The notes: a model not told the origin generated them from the sequence alone. A DNA stretch of 64,000 nt from Dichetophora obliterata (GCA_963920525.1 OY986439.1:29384319-29448318), one strand, 5' to 3'; shown: positions 24,190-34,637, counted from the first letter of the stretch. Translations and numbers: made by a program.

Positions 24190-25153
24190 CACGGTTAGAA
24201 AACTTGTACTAAAATTGAAACTTTTCTGTACTACATATAAGTCTACACCAGCTTTGGTTTCAAATCTAGTATTTACAAAATACTAAAAAATGGTTTTAAT
24301 ACAGCTTTGGTTTCAAATTTAGTACAAGCTTGGATTCAAATATTTAAAAAAAATAACAAACAACGCGAGATTCGATCACACGACATTGGCCGCATTCAGA
24401 GCAGACAACAGTTGGCAACTGTTGTGTAAAAATTCGCTGAATGGTACAAATTTGGCAGCGCTAACTAAAACTAATAAAGTAGCGAACGCCTTTTAATCGA
24501 GCGAACAAATTCTATGCTACATGAACACAACTGTTTGCTTAACTGTCAGATGGTGTTACTGACGCTGTTAAATTAATAAACGCAGAAAGAACGCAGAAAA
24601 TTTAAGTGAGAAACCTTTGCATTGAATTAAATTTACATAAAAATTAAATTGAATCTAACTTCTGACGTGTAGAGTAGCAACACATTCAGAGAAAAACATC
24701 GTGAACTAAGGTAGCGCTACCATTATAGTTCAAAACAGTTGTCTGCGCTGAATGCGGCCATTGAGTTTGTAAACTCACTACTCTAACCACAGAGCTATTG
24801 GCTTATACATAAAAAGCGCGATAAACAAACATATGAACCGAGTCGCCTAATATTGAGTCGCAGCATTGCCAGGCCAACTTTTTACAGGTCTTAATCCAAA
24901 TTTAGTATCCACATGTACTAGAATTAAATATTATTTGTATTAAAAACAAAAAGTAATACAGAGTTGTACTTAAATTGAAACCAAAAAGACTAAAATTGAA
25001 ACCAAAAAGCTAAAATTTAAACCAAAAAGCTAAAATTGATGCTGTAATATTTCTTTTGGTTTCAATTCTAGTACAGAAAAGTTTTTAATATGAGTTAGTA
25101 TTTGAAAAGTTTCAATTTGAAACCGCAAATTTAGTCCAAGATTTCTGACCGTG
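24190..25153. mobile_element. TIR element with CACGGT ends and subterminal ACTAAAATTGAAAC repeats
   Basis: Left end CACGGTTAGAAAACTTGTAC and right end, inverted, CACGGTCAGAAATCTTGGAC, flanked by TAGTTA on both sides (24184-24189, 25154-25159). Both arms contain many copies of TTGGTTTCAA / CTAAAATTGAAACC words, in opposite orientation left and right. It is 964 bp, has no coding sequence, and carries a nested element at 24388. The superfamily is uncertain. Confidence 0.75.
24388..24759. mobile_element. nested MITE with GGCCGCATTCAG ends
   Basis: Ends GGCCGCATTCAGAGCAGACA and, inverted, GGCCGCATTCAGCGCAGACA, with ATT on both sides (24385-24387, 24760-24762). A small hairpin (CAGTTGGCAACTG) lies just inside the left end. 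The GGCC start and 3-bp duplication suggest a Harbinger-type MITE. Confidence 0.7.
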
Positions 25154-25189
25154 TAGTTAGTTAGTTCGTTAGGTCCAGAGCTATGTTCT

Positions 25190-25400
25190 TGGGTGAACTA
25201 TCTGCTATTTGGTGCGGTTCTAGGTACAATGCACCTAAGTAACGAAATCGGGTCATTCGTTACATATTCACACATCTTCCTGGACTATATACCCATGGTA
25301 TATAAGTGCTTATTTACCTTGCAATGTCCAGTTAGGAAACCTGTAACAAGCCTGATAGATTTTCCACTTAAAGTAATGAATTGCTTCGTTCTTTTTAGCC
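25190..25400 (-). pseudogene. LOA/I-like retroposon 3' fragment
   Basis: The minus strand gives SIRLVTGFLTGHCKVNKHL and, shifted, NDPISLLRC. This corresponds to LRILTGFLTGHCKLKYHL and ETPIHLLTNC of the elements at 59-64 kb. It is a short, diverged piece of the region behind the RNase H domain. Confidence 0.65.
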
Positions 25401-25409
25401 AAGTGGTTG

Positions 25410-26320
25410 GCATGAATGTTATAATAAAAATTCAATCCAAATACATTAAAAAAAAATTCCGAAAAAATGTTAACATGCTTTGCTCTTGGTTGTGTTTCTC
25501 TACTTATAGATCTAATTGTAGTTTCTTTTTTTTCGGAACTCTTGAAGATTTTTCACATTTTTAAAGCAACAAAAAAGTCATAGCATGTACTCCGCTTAAA
25601 GCTTTTAGTTGTATCTACTCGTAGCCTGTCTTAAAACCCAAATAGACCACACTCAAAGCGTATACAAAAACAGCTCGACGAGGAAGACATTTAACACATT
25701 TTAAGTGCTATGTTCGTAACATCGCCTTACAACACACAGACATTATCCAATGTTGTTTTGCTCCAACACATCGTCCGCCGTTTGCCGTCACCGCCTTCGT
25801 TGAGCTGTCGATCACCGTGTAAATTAAACACTGTAATTCAGTTTATGTTCACTGCAAATTAAACGAATTATCACACACATTCAGTGATTGTTGATACAAG
25901 ATGGATTTGCTGTGTAAATATGTACTACGTGCACTGATGATGTTGTGACGGTATAGTATTTTGCGTCAGCAACAGTGCCAAGAGTTCCACACAGCACCTA
26001 GCAGAAAGGACTTCTTATAATACTATAAAGCGATTTAACTCCAGTCTTAAACAGCGTCTTAGTATTTATTTAGCTGTGTTGATGTTTGAAAGAATCTCTT
26101 AATAGACCAACATACATTTTGAAAAGTTTTCTCGCTTCAAATTTTTCATGTCAAAACACCAAGCTTTGAACAATATTTTGTATAAGGTAAGTTACCCAAA
26201 TAAGGCCAACCTAACGGTTTTTACCAGACAAAGAGAAACGGGTTATTTTTAAACTTATTTTTGCAATTTTGTATTTTTGTTTATTCAATTCTTTTTTCAA
26301 AACATAAAAATAAAGCATGA
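25410..26320. other. intron-like sequence
   Basis: No gene found. Part of it (25660-25990) is less AT-rich and non-repetitive. The stretch ends where the tandem duplication begins. Confidence 0.4.
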
Positions 26321-26323
26321 AAA

Positions 26324-27060
26324 AGTAAAAAATATATCCAGCTCAGAAGGTTTAAAAAAGGTCTGATTTTTGCCATATTAGGACCACCATGTCTAAATAA
26401 GGCCCAATATAATTTCAATATAATTTCATTAATCAAGTTTTTCTCGGAATACACCACAGTTAGATTTGATCAATTAACCTTTTTGTTTTCTTTAAAATAC
26501 CTCTCTTGATTTTTAATTCAAAGCTGGACATAGGCAATAGTTAATTCGTAGAATAACGGACTTTTACTGCGAGCACAATATTACATCAACCACGTTGTTG
26601 ACGCTACCGCTGACTTCGTTCGACTGTCACTCGCTTCACAGATGCGCAATCGAAGTAATTTTTTTTGCATCGTGATCAGGGTTTGGACTTGAAAATTCAT
26701 AAATTGCAGTAAATTTTGAAAAATAACGCTGTAAAACGAATTTTTTCGCAATAGTTTTTGGTTTTTTTTTTTTTTATTTCCAATCATGTACGTACATTTA
26801 TATATCCAAAAAATATATCCAGCTCAGAAGGTTTAAAAAAAGTCTGATTTTTGCCATATTAGGACCACCATGTCTAAATAAGGCCCAATATAATTTCATT
26901 AATCAAGTTTTTCTCGGAATACACCACAGTTAGATTTGATCAATTACCCTTTTTGTTTTATTTAAAATACCTCTCTTGATTTTTAATTCAAAGCTGGACA
27001 TAGGCAATAGTTAATTCGTTGAATAACGGACTTTTACTCCGAGCACAATATTACATCAAC
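26324..27060. repeat. tandem duplication, period about 481 bp (first copy and left half of second)
   Basis: The segment starting AATATATCCAGCTCAGAAGG at about 26328 recurs at about 26809 with few differences (one 11-bp gap and scattered substitutions). The second copy is broken at ACATCAAC (27053-27060) and resumes at 33572-33775. The first copy retains the unbroken junction ACATCAACCACGTTGTTGAC at 26573. Confidence 0.9.
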
Positions 27061-27326
27061 CACAGATAACCAGATAGGAAACTTCGATTTTGCAGTCAAA
27101 AATCAGCTGATCTGAGATTGGTTTTGCAATTTGTGAAACTCACGTATTGTGTACGTGAGTTCACCTTTTTTCACCTCATAGCTGTCAATGTTGTTTAGTG
27201 TCGGATGCTAAAAATCGAAGTTTCCTAAATTGTAAATTTTTATGTTAATCAGTTAAATCGTTTCATTATTAAAGAAACTTGTGTGAAAAATAACAGAAAA
27301 TCTAATAATTAATCATTAATAAAGAA

Positions 27327-27455
27327 ATGGCAAACAGAAAATTGATGTGTGTGCTGTTGTTGGCTTTGGCAACTTTGCCAGCGCAGATCCTTTGTGATGC
27401 TGGTAAAAAGGAGGAAGACTGCAGTGGATCTACACTTTCTGATGAATATCTATGA
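27327..27455 (+). CDS. short ORF with signal-peptide-like N-terminus
   Basis: A 42-codon frame beginning MANRKLMCVLLLALATLPAQ, a good secretory signal with a likely cleavage near ILC-D, then a charged DAGKKEEDC stretch. The context AAAGAAATGG is acceptable for initiation. The sequence GATGCTGGTAAAAAGG could contain a former 5' splice site, so this may be exon 1 of a captured secreted-protein gene. It overlaps, in another frame, the start of the Rrp6-like sequence. The source gene is not recognised and it is probably not functional. Confidence 0.35.
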   Translation: MANRKLMCVLLLALATLPAQILCDAGKKEEDCSGSTLSDEYL

Positions 27456-28315
27456 GCGCCTAACAAATTATATCCTAGATGCATCGCACAATCAAACAAA
27501 TGTTTTGGTGACCGTCTTTCAACGTAGCACTGAGATATGTAAGAAGCGCTATGTTAAACCTACTATTGGGACGGATACCCATTTGGATCTGTTTCGTAAG
27601 TCAAAGCGTGTATTTGCTAATCGTCAAATGTTAGCGCTGCGCCAGATTTTTGCGTTCCGCGATAATGTTGCTCGTCTGGAAAATAAAAGTTACGGCTACG
27701 TGCCAATCATATGATGCAGATCTGAGAGTTTTCCAAGTGAAATGCAAGGTATTTAGTCATGATGCAGTGCGATACCTCCATTGGTGCGTCGGAATCTGCA
27801 TACGCTGCATCAGACTGTGCTGCGTGCTCGAGAGCAGCCCTTGGTGAAGGTAGGATAGTAAAAAGACGATTTAAATATAAGTTGGTTTAACTTTGATATA
27901 TTTCTTAGCCAATTCTTGCAACAGCCGAAGTCGTCAAGGGAAATTTTAAAAAGATAGAGCAAATTCAATTCATCAGTCCGTATGAACGCTACTTGGCTAT
28001 GTTGCTGCCCATTGCGGACAAGGAAAAACGAGAAGAGGCTGCACGCATAGAGGCGGAGAATAAGAAACGACAGTTGTGTCCAAATAAACCTACGCTGATG
28101 ATCAAACAAGAGGTATTTTTATGAAACATTTTTATTAGTTTAAATATAATTGTGTGCTATGTACTTTACAGCTGCCCGAATCTATGAACACAGGCGAAAC
28201 TGAAGAGCTATATAGCTTGCCAATTAAGGAGATGCTTAGGCGAAAATATGAAGATATTTGTGGCAAAGAACGGTTTATCAACAAATCAGCATTAAAAATT
28301 TTAAAATGTTTTTGA
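27415..28315 (+). pseudogene. Rrp6: Rrp6 / EXOSC10-like gene fragment with introns
   Basis: Rrp6 is the 3'-5' exoribonuclease of the nuclear exosome. Exon a (to 27849) reads HFLMNIYERLTNYIL, VFQRSTEICKKRY, THLDLFRKSKRVFANRQML and IFAFRDNVARLENKSYGYV, the end of the exonuclease and HRDC region. The usual LPNHMMLQIAE... and CC..IPPLVR..L..LHQ follow with frameshifts and stops. Intron 27850-27908 (GT...AG), exon b 27909-28112 (PILATAEVVKGNFKKIEQIQ), intron 28113-28171, and exon c to a TGA at 28313-28315. Both introns sit between codons and keep splice consensus. Retained introns mean it is a genomic fragment, not a retrocopy. The catalytic exonuclease part is absent. Confidence 0.85.
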
Positions 28316-28432
28316 GCTTTTATTAGAAAATTATTCATAATAATGGTGATTATCTAACTATCTTATTTTTGTATAATTTTACATAAAACACAAAAGAATA
28401 ATGTCTAAGTTTTTTAACGATTATTTTTATCA

Positions 28433-29157
28433 GGTATATCAGTGCATTGCTAGAGTTTGTGTACAAGACATCAAAAAATAAGATATGTTGTGAGAGTTAC
28501 TTGCTCTCACCAACAAAAAAACAATTCAACGAAAGTTACTGTTACAGTGAATGAATGAACCGAAAAGCCCTTAAAAAACTACTAAGTGAGAAACATATCG
28601 CACACCCACTTCAAAAGTGCACAACTCAAAATTTATACATATTCAGGAGGAGCAAAAAACAATTTTTTCTTCAAGTGACTTCATACAAAACAAAAAGAGA
28701 CAAAACGATTTTTTTTAATTAAAGACTTACTGCATTATTCTGTATCACGAACAAGCACACCAACGATGAGAAAGACACGAGAAGTAATACAATTTTGTAT
28801 GGAAGAGAATATTGCTTCTCGTGTCTTTCTCCTCGTTGGTGAGCATCTTCGTGATACAGAATAATGCAGTAAGAATATGTGTACAAAATTAAGACTGCCA
28901 ATGTAGATGATCACTACAAACAGTTTTACACGAAAAGGTCGAAATTTCGAAATTTTGACCTGTGCACTTCTGAAGTGGGTGTGCGATATGTTTGTCACTT
29001 ATTAATTTTTTAAAGGTTTTTCGGTTCATTCATTTACTGAAAAAGTAACTTCCGTCGTATTGTTTTTTTTTTTGTTGGTGAGAGCAAGTAACTCTCACAA
29101 CATATCTTATTTTTGACGTCTTGTACAGAAACTCCAGCAATGCATTGGTATACACAA
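28433..29157. repeat. long fold-back element with a second hairpin inside
   Basis: Outer arms of about 190-200 bp pair with each other. Left holds AATAAGATATGTTGTGAGAG and TTACTTGCTCTCACC, right GGTGAGAGCAAGTAACTCTC and ACAACATATCTTATTTTTG; GCGATATGTTT / AAACATATCGC and the adjacent CACCCACTTC words also pair. A central hairpin with arms of about 60 nt lies at about 28727-28868 (CTGCATTATTCTGTATCACGAA with TTCGTGATACAGAATAATGC; GAGAAAGACACGAGAAG with CTTCTCGTGTCTTTCTC). A fragment of an outer arm recurs at 29241-29262. No coding sequence. Confidence 0.85.
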
Positions 29158-29775
29158 AAATCCTCGTTAAAATAACTCAGATATGATTCTTTTATATTTT
29201 ATGTAAAATGATACAAAAAGAAAATAATTAAATACTTTCACTTTTGAAGTGGGTGTGCGATATGTGTTTATGTATATACAAGAAATATTTTTAATCTTAG
29301 TATTTAGTATTATTGATCTAGAATCTGGACTACTCAGCATAAAATAAAAAATATTATTTTGTATTTTAAAAAATATAAGTTTTTCAATCAATATATTAAC
29401 AACTATCGTGTCATGTGCTGTAGCGGAGCTAAAATGTTCAGTTTATCCAACGAAATATTAGCAATTTTTGTATCTTTTGTTTTAGCAGAGCTGTAATCGT
29501 CCAAAGTTAGAATTTAGAAAACAACTGTTGATTAATTAAATATTCTTATTATTAAAATTTTGAAAGAAAAATAACTCTCAATAAATCTGTAGCACAACTA
29601 TATTTTAAAAAATTTTGAAAGAAAAATAACTCTCAATAAATCTGTAGCACAACTATATTTTAAAAAATTTTTAATAAAAATCGGACCAGTAGCTTTGCAG
29701 TAAAGTCGTAACTTCTAATTTTCACTTCAATTTTATATAATAGTATAGATAAACATTAAAGACCACTCCCACCAA

Positions 29776-30637
29776 TTAAGCCTCAGTTTCGGTCTTAAGC
29801 TTGGTGATGTAGGTGGCCTTGTGCTCTGCTTAGCCTTCCTTTCAGGGTTGGTAAGCTTCTTAGGACTAATTTTTCAGTGCGAGTTTAAACTCTAGTCAAA
29901 TTAAACCTAGCTTAACTCACCAAAAGTGGACGTTTAAACTCGGTTTATCTAGATATTTTAGCATTCGTTGATGTTAAATTGACTTAAAATATCGTGGGTA
30001 TAATGTGTTTCTTTTTTGTCTAAACGGAGTTCAAACGTCCAATTTTGGTGAGTTAAGCTAGGTTTAATTTGACTAGAGTTTAAACTCGTACTGACAAATT
30101 GGCCCTTAGCATTTCACCGTTTCTTGGAAACTCCTGTCCGTCTACTCCTGCTGCCTTTTGAGTAGGATCGGCACGAATTTGTTGATGAGCCTTTTTGTAA
30201 ATTTCTTCAATCATTATCATCAGTGCGGATTCCCAACTTGATGTAACGGCTGAATTGGCGTTTGAAGGCTTCTTCCTCAAGAGTGCGCATATAATCGGCA
30301 ACATGTTGACCAAAGATATGTGAACGATGAACATCGGCATTGAAGCTTTTGGTCTCTGCAGAGTAGCCAGGGAAACGCTTGACGGAGTGTGGAATATTGA
30401 AACCACCATCGACAGCACCTTTCATGGCACCGAATACACGGCACCAGTAGTGGTACGTGCTAAACCGACATCCAAGTAACAACGGAATGCACCTGGTCCA
30501 TCATCGACAGGTTCAACATTCAAGCCAGTGCAGTAGGCTGCAGCGTAGTTGGCAAGATCGACCTTAATGCCGTATTTGGAAAGCTCATGCGAGTAGGATA
30601 TGCAGACAAAACGGTCTCCTTCAATTCTGGCATAATT
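29776..30637 (-). pseudogene. RpL5: RpL5 (60S ribosomal protein L5 / uL18) fragment, broken by a MITE
   Basis: RpL5 carries 5S rRNA into the large ribosomal subunit. The minus strand begins at 30637 right after TTGTCTCTCAACAG, a normal 3' splice site, with [30 protein letters not shown] and YCTGL. It then jumps to [14 protein letters not shown] (about 30 residues missing), [12 protein letters not shown], a frameshift, [42 protein letters not shown] and [13 protein letters not shown]. The tail SKKR-stop-NAK is cut by the MITE at 29863-30105 and resumes as KLTNPERKAK, ending (with frameshift) KTETEA and stop at 29776. The splice acceptor indicates a genomic, unprocessed copy. Confidence 0.9.
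29863..30105. mobile_element. Harbinger-type MITE inserted in the RpL5 pseudogene
   Basis: 243 bp flanked by TTA (29860-29862 and 30106-30108). The right end, inverted, starts GGGCCAATTTGTCAGTACGAG-like; the left end is GGACTAATTTTTCAGTGCGA. The arms are inverted repeats of about 75 bp (TTTAAACTCTAGTCAAATTA with its complement). A second copy lies at 37583-38049. The 3-bp TWA duplication and GGGCC end fit PIF/Harbinger. Confidence 0.9.
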
Positions 30638-30684
30638 CTGTTGAGAGACAAATGAATTAAACAATTAATAATACAATTCTTCGC

Positions 30685-31600
30685 ATACATTATTTACAAC
30701 TTACATGAAATTCATTTATTTATTTTCTTTGTTTGACACAAAACATTTTTAGTGGTGAATTTTATAAACAGTGAAGTCGAACAGTGTTGCCGCTACGAAG
30801 TTAAAAAAGTACCCTTGAAAAAGTCCCAAATGTATCCACTTTAGAAAAAAGAGCACCCACATATCAAATTCGAAAAATCAATAATATATTCATTTTTTTA
30901 ACATAAAAATAAAATTTAAAATTTGTCAAACTATGAAACCCAATTTTTGACACTTAAATAACAATTTAACAAGAAAAAATCATGTACACATAAAAACAAT
31001 AAAAACTTCTAACACTGGAAAATTTTATGTATTTTTAGGATTTTTTTAATGTTTAATGAATTTTTAATGTTTAAAAAACGATATTAAAACTTTTAAGGTA
31101 TATTGCATGATACAAAAATGTATCAGGTAGCCTTGACAACAACCTATTTTCTCATGAGCTGCGATAAACGAACGTCAAACAAAAGAAAACAAAACGAGCG
31201 TTCAATAACAGTGTTTTTTCAATACTTTTTTAAAGCACCACCGCCTCCGCTGACATCGTATCGTGGAGTTTCAGTTTCTATCAACAAAGACAAAGATTAA
31301 TTATGGAAATTATTAATTTGCATACATTATTTACAAATGCAATTTATTTATTTATTTTATTAATGTGACACAAAGCATTTTTGATATCTCCATAGCAACC
31401 ATAGCACGCTCTCGTTTTGATTTTCTTTTGTTTGCCATACGTTTATCGCAGCAAAAACTGCCGCTCCTACTTTAAAATAATTATACTATTGTATATTGTA
31501 ACACTCCACATAAAAAATTTTTTATTTAGATAAATTTTCAAAATAAGAGCCTGGACTCTGTTGTAGATTTTCACTCTTCTATTTGTATTCAAAATAAAAA
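30685..31600. repeat. direct repeat pair and small inverted-repeat element
   Basis: GCATACATTATTTACAA followed by ATTTATTTATTTT and GACACAAA occurs at about 30686-30745 and again at about 31319-31378. Between and after them, TGCGATAAACGAACGTCAAA (31160) and its imperfect complement (TTTGCCATACGTTTATCGCAG, about 31432) form an inverted pair with an interior of about 230 bp. Confidence 0.6.
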
Positions 31601-31612
31601 CAAAGATTTTTA

Positions 31613-32172
31613 ATGGTATTCACTACGTCATTTAAGCCCTGCTAATTTGCTAAACTTAACAAATTTGTTAAGTCCTGTCAAAATTTTGTATGGGAAAAGA
31701 TTCAGCAAGTTAACAAGTTCAGCTGCGTGTTTTTGCTTAGCCGAGACCGTTTGTTAAGTTGGAAGTGTCAAACTTATTGAGTGAAGTGATAAATCGTTTT
31801 TGGAATGAGTTCTAATAAGTACCATATTATTTTTGATATGTAACTTCGAAGTCTAAAGACTGCTCTTTATTAATAAAAAATAAAAACTTTCCAACGGGGT
31901 TGGTAGAGATGTAAAACATTTCAAAGGTTCTGAGTAGCAAATGTTTAAAAAGGGTTAACGAACTGTAATATAAAAATTTAAATACATTTTTTTACAGGTT
32001 AGACGAGTTATTAAAACAACATATTTTTAGCTGTAGAAGTCTGTCTTTTGATTTTGGCATATTAGTTTAGCACTTCATTGTAAAATGTCTTAGCAGGTTC
32101 ATTCACATCAGCAGCTGCTAACTTTAACAATTTAGCAGTTAAGCAGGACTTAACAAATTTTATTGAATACTA
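31613..32172. mobile_element. MITE with GTATTCA ends
   Basis: Left end TAATGGTATTCACTACGTC, right end inverted TAATAGTATTCAATAAAA. Inside each end AACAAATTTGTTAAGTCCTG and its complement-like CAGGACTTAACAAATTT pair. No coding sequence. Confidence 0.65.
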
Positions 32173-33540
32173 TTATTATTAAATAATGATAACAGAAGGA
32201 CGTGCTTTTGAAATTTACGTTTAAAAAAAAGGGTTTTTAACCGGTTTTAAGTGTAACATATACGATTTTTTTTAAATAAAACTTTGATAGCGATAGCAAC
32301 TGATGTAGTGAATTACATATTTCAGATGTCTCGGTTGAATAGCTTTTGTTTTTCTACAACACATCGCCGAAGAAAGTATTTTTGATATAAATAAGTGTTA
32401 AAACAGTGAGTATGGATATTTGTACTGTGCGCTCGATACCTTCCAAAACGGCTGTAGAAGCGGAAATAACCTCAGTTTGCTTAAAAAATTTAACAGTAAT
32501 TTAAAAGCTTATACTTTTGAAATATTGGAAAAAGTAGACCACCCCATGCCTTAAAAGGAACATACATTTAAGTCTTTTATATAAAAACGTGTTGCTATTG
32601 CCTTTTATTTACATTCATTTTATAAGAATAATATTTATACAAAAAGCAATATACAAGATAATATATAATTACATAAAAAAGGAACAAAAAATGGAATAGC
32701 TTATTAAGTTTCATGTAACGTAAATTATATGGGTAGCTATTGCCCTTTATTTATACAAAATTGAAAAGTTCAAAATTTTTCGTTTCTTAGTATATTGAAA
32801 AAAATATATTTTCACCTATTTTCAAAGAAAATCTATTAGTTTTATCGTTTACTGTAAGTTTAAATAATAAAAATTAAATTACATAAAAAAAGCAGCTGAG
32901 AAAACCTTAAAATGTTTATCACAAAATTTGAAAGTTAATTGTAAAGAGGCTTGAATACATTTTTTGACAAGAAAATATTACCCAAAATATCTCAATGTTA
33001 TAATTTGTTTTATAGTTTTTGTCGAATTTAAGGAACTACCAATTTTTTTTATATTCTTGCATACAAAAATATATATTCATATTAAAAAAGTATCCTTACT
33101 TACACAAAGACTTAAATAAAATATTCATCCATTTTTAAAGGAGAAAAGTATCCAAATTGATTTATTTGCAGCCAAACGGCAACACTGAAGTCAAAGATTT
33201 TCAACATGGTCCTCATAAATTCAGGGAAGTTTGCCCGTGCTATTATGACTTCTTTTTTTTCATACCTTACATTACATTTTTGTATGAAATAATACAGCAT
33301 GTTACTGCACCGCATTATTTCCGATTTTCTTATTCACCTCAAGAAACCAGGGAAGTTTTCCGGTGCAGTTACTAACTTTGTCCTCTACGTTAACATTTTG
33401 TATGAAGTAATACAGCATTTCACTGCACCGCATTATTCTTATTCACCATAGGAAATTACGACCACATGTAAACATTTTGAGATAGTATTGGGGCAATTTG
33501 ACGTAAAATCGTACATCGTGCCATCCCTTTCTACAACTCG
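32173..33540. other. AT-rich interior of the 6.5-kb element
   Basis: No gene or transposase found. The last 400 bp carry two or three related subterminal units built from TGCACCGCATTATT and TGTATGAAATAATACAGCAT. Confidence 0.5.
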
Positions 33541-33571
33541 CCCATCGAAGTTTCCTATCTGGTTATCTGTG

Positions 33572-33775
33572 ACATCAACCACGTTGTTGACGCTACCGCT
33601 GACTTCGTTCGACTGTCACTCGCTTCACAGATGCGCAATCGAAGTAATTTTTTTTGCATCGTGATCAGGGTTTGGACTTGAAAATTCATAAATTGCAGTA
33701 AATTTTGAAAAATAATGCAGTAAAACGAACTTTTTCGCAGTAGTTTTTGGTTTTTTTTTTTATTTTCAATCATGT
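33572..33775. repeat. right half of the second copy of the 481-bp tandem unit
   Basis: Continues from 27060: ACATCAACCACGTTGTTGAC to TTTTCAATCATGTACGTACAT is nearly identical to 26573-26796. An inverted, more diverged relative lies at about 35820-36040 (GCAGTAAAGTCCGAAAACTG, ATCGTGATGCA). Confidence 0.85.
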
Positions 33776-33803
33776 ACGTACATTTGCTACTAATGTATGT
33801 ATA

Positions 33804-34637
33804 TTAGGGTGTCCCAAAAAAAATCGTGTTTGATGTCCACGGCTTTTCCACTTCCATTTGACCTTAGAAACACCCTCTGTGAAGTGCATCTCAATTGGTA
33901 TAGGTTTAGAGGTCGCGATATCATTTTCTAATTTATACGATTTGTATGGGGAAAAATCAGTTTTGCTGGTAAATTGAATTTAGAGCCATTATCTTTTAAG
34001 CAAAATGGTTAAAAAATAAACGTGTTCCCTCAAATTCTTTCTGTTATGACATATCCAAATTTAATTTTCATCTGATTATTATTTGGTGGCCTGTGGCTCA
34101 CTTCTTAGAGCTACCTTTATAAATGAATACTTTTACTTAGAATTATTTCATTAAAAATCAATACTCTTAAATTACTCCATTTTCATTATTGTTATTGGTC
34201 TTAAATTTTAGATAACGATAGTTGAAAGCACAATGAAGAAAAAATTCATAGGGTTGTTATATGTTTTTGGATTAAAAGTTACAACAAGTAGTTGTTTTGT
34301 ATTTATATTATTATTTTTTAATCGTTTTGGGCAACCACCAAAAAATAGTCCGATGAAAATGAAATTTGAATATGTCATAACAGACAAAATTTGAGGAAGC
34401 ACGTGTTTTTTTAACAATTTTGCTTAAAAGATAGTGGCTCTAAATTCAATTTACCAGCAAAACTGCTTTTAGAGCCACTATCTTTTAAGCAAAGAAAATT
34501 AGAAAATGAATTCGCGACCTCCAAACCTTTACCAATTGAGATGCGCGTCACAGAGGGTGTTTCTAAGGTCAAGTGGAAGTATTAAAGCCGCGGACATCTG
34601 TCAAAATAAAAAAATATATATTTTTGGGACACCCTAA
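33804..34637. mobile_element. MITE with long TIRs, TTAGGGTGTCCCAAAAA ends
   Basis: 834 bp; arms of roughly 280 bp are inverted repeats (CTTAGAAACACCCTCTGTGA with its complement near 34549-34568; GCTCTAAATTCAATTTACCA near 34436). It is bordered by TGTATA on both sides, which may be a TA duplication in a TGTA repeat. The terminus resembles Tc1/mariner-derived MITEs. Confidence 0.8.

Larger units (their letters stand above)
27061..33571. mobile_element. 6.5-kb TIR element carrying fragments of Rrp6 and RpL5
   Basis: The first 28 bases (27061-27088, beginning CACAGATAACCAGATAGG) are the exact reverse complement of the last 28 (33544-33571). ACATCAAC stands on both sides (27053-27060, 33572-33579). 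Inside are a signal-peptide-like ORF, three exons of an Rrp6 pseudogene, a long fold-back, an RpL5 pseudogene with a Harbinger MITE in it, and other small insertions. No transposase is recognisable, so it is non-autonomous. The right subterminal region contains a duplicated motif (AATAAGAATAATGCGGTGCAG and relatives). An 8-bp duplication is compatible with hAT, P or Mutator-like enzymes; the CACAGA terminus does not settle which. Confidence 0.85.

Noticed and set aside
25193..25564. 123-codon plus-strand ORF as a membrane protein
   Set aside because: Its first half is the antisense of a retroposon RNase H tail; the rest is AT-rich chance.
27061..33571. Rrp6 and RpL5 as functional genes at this locus
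   Set aside because: Both lack large parts of the protein and contain stops and frameshifts.
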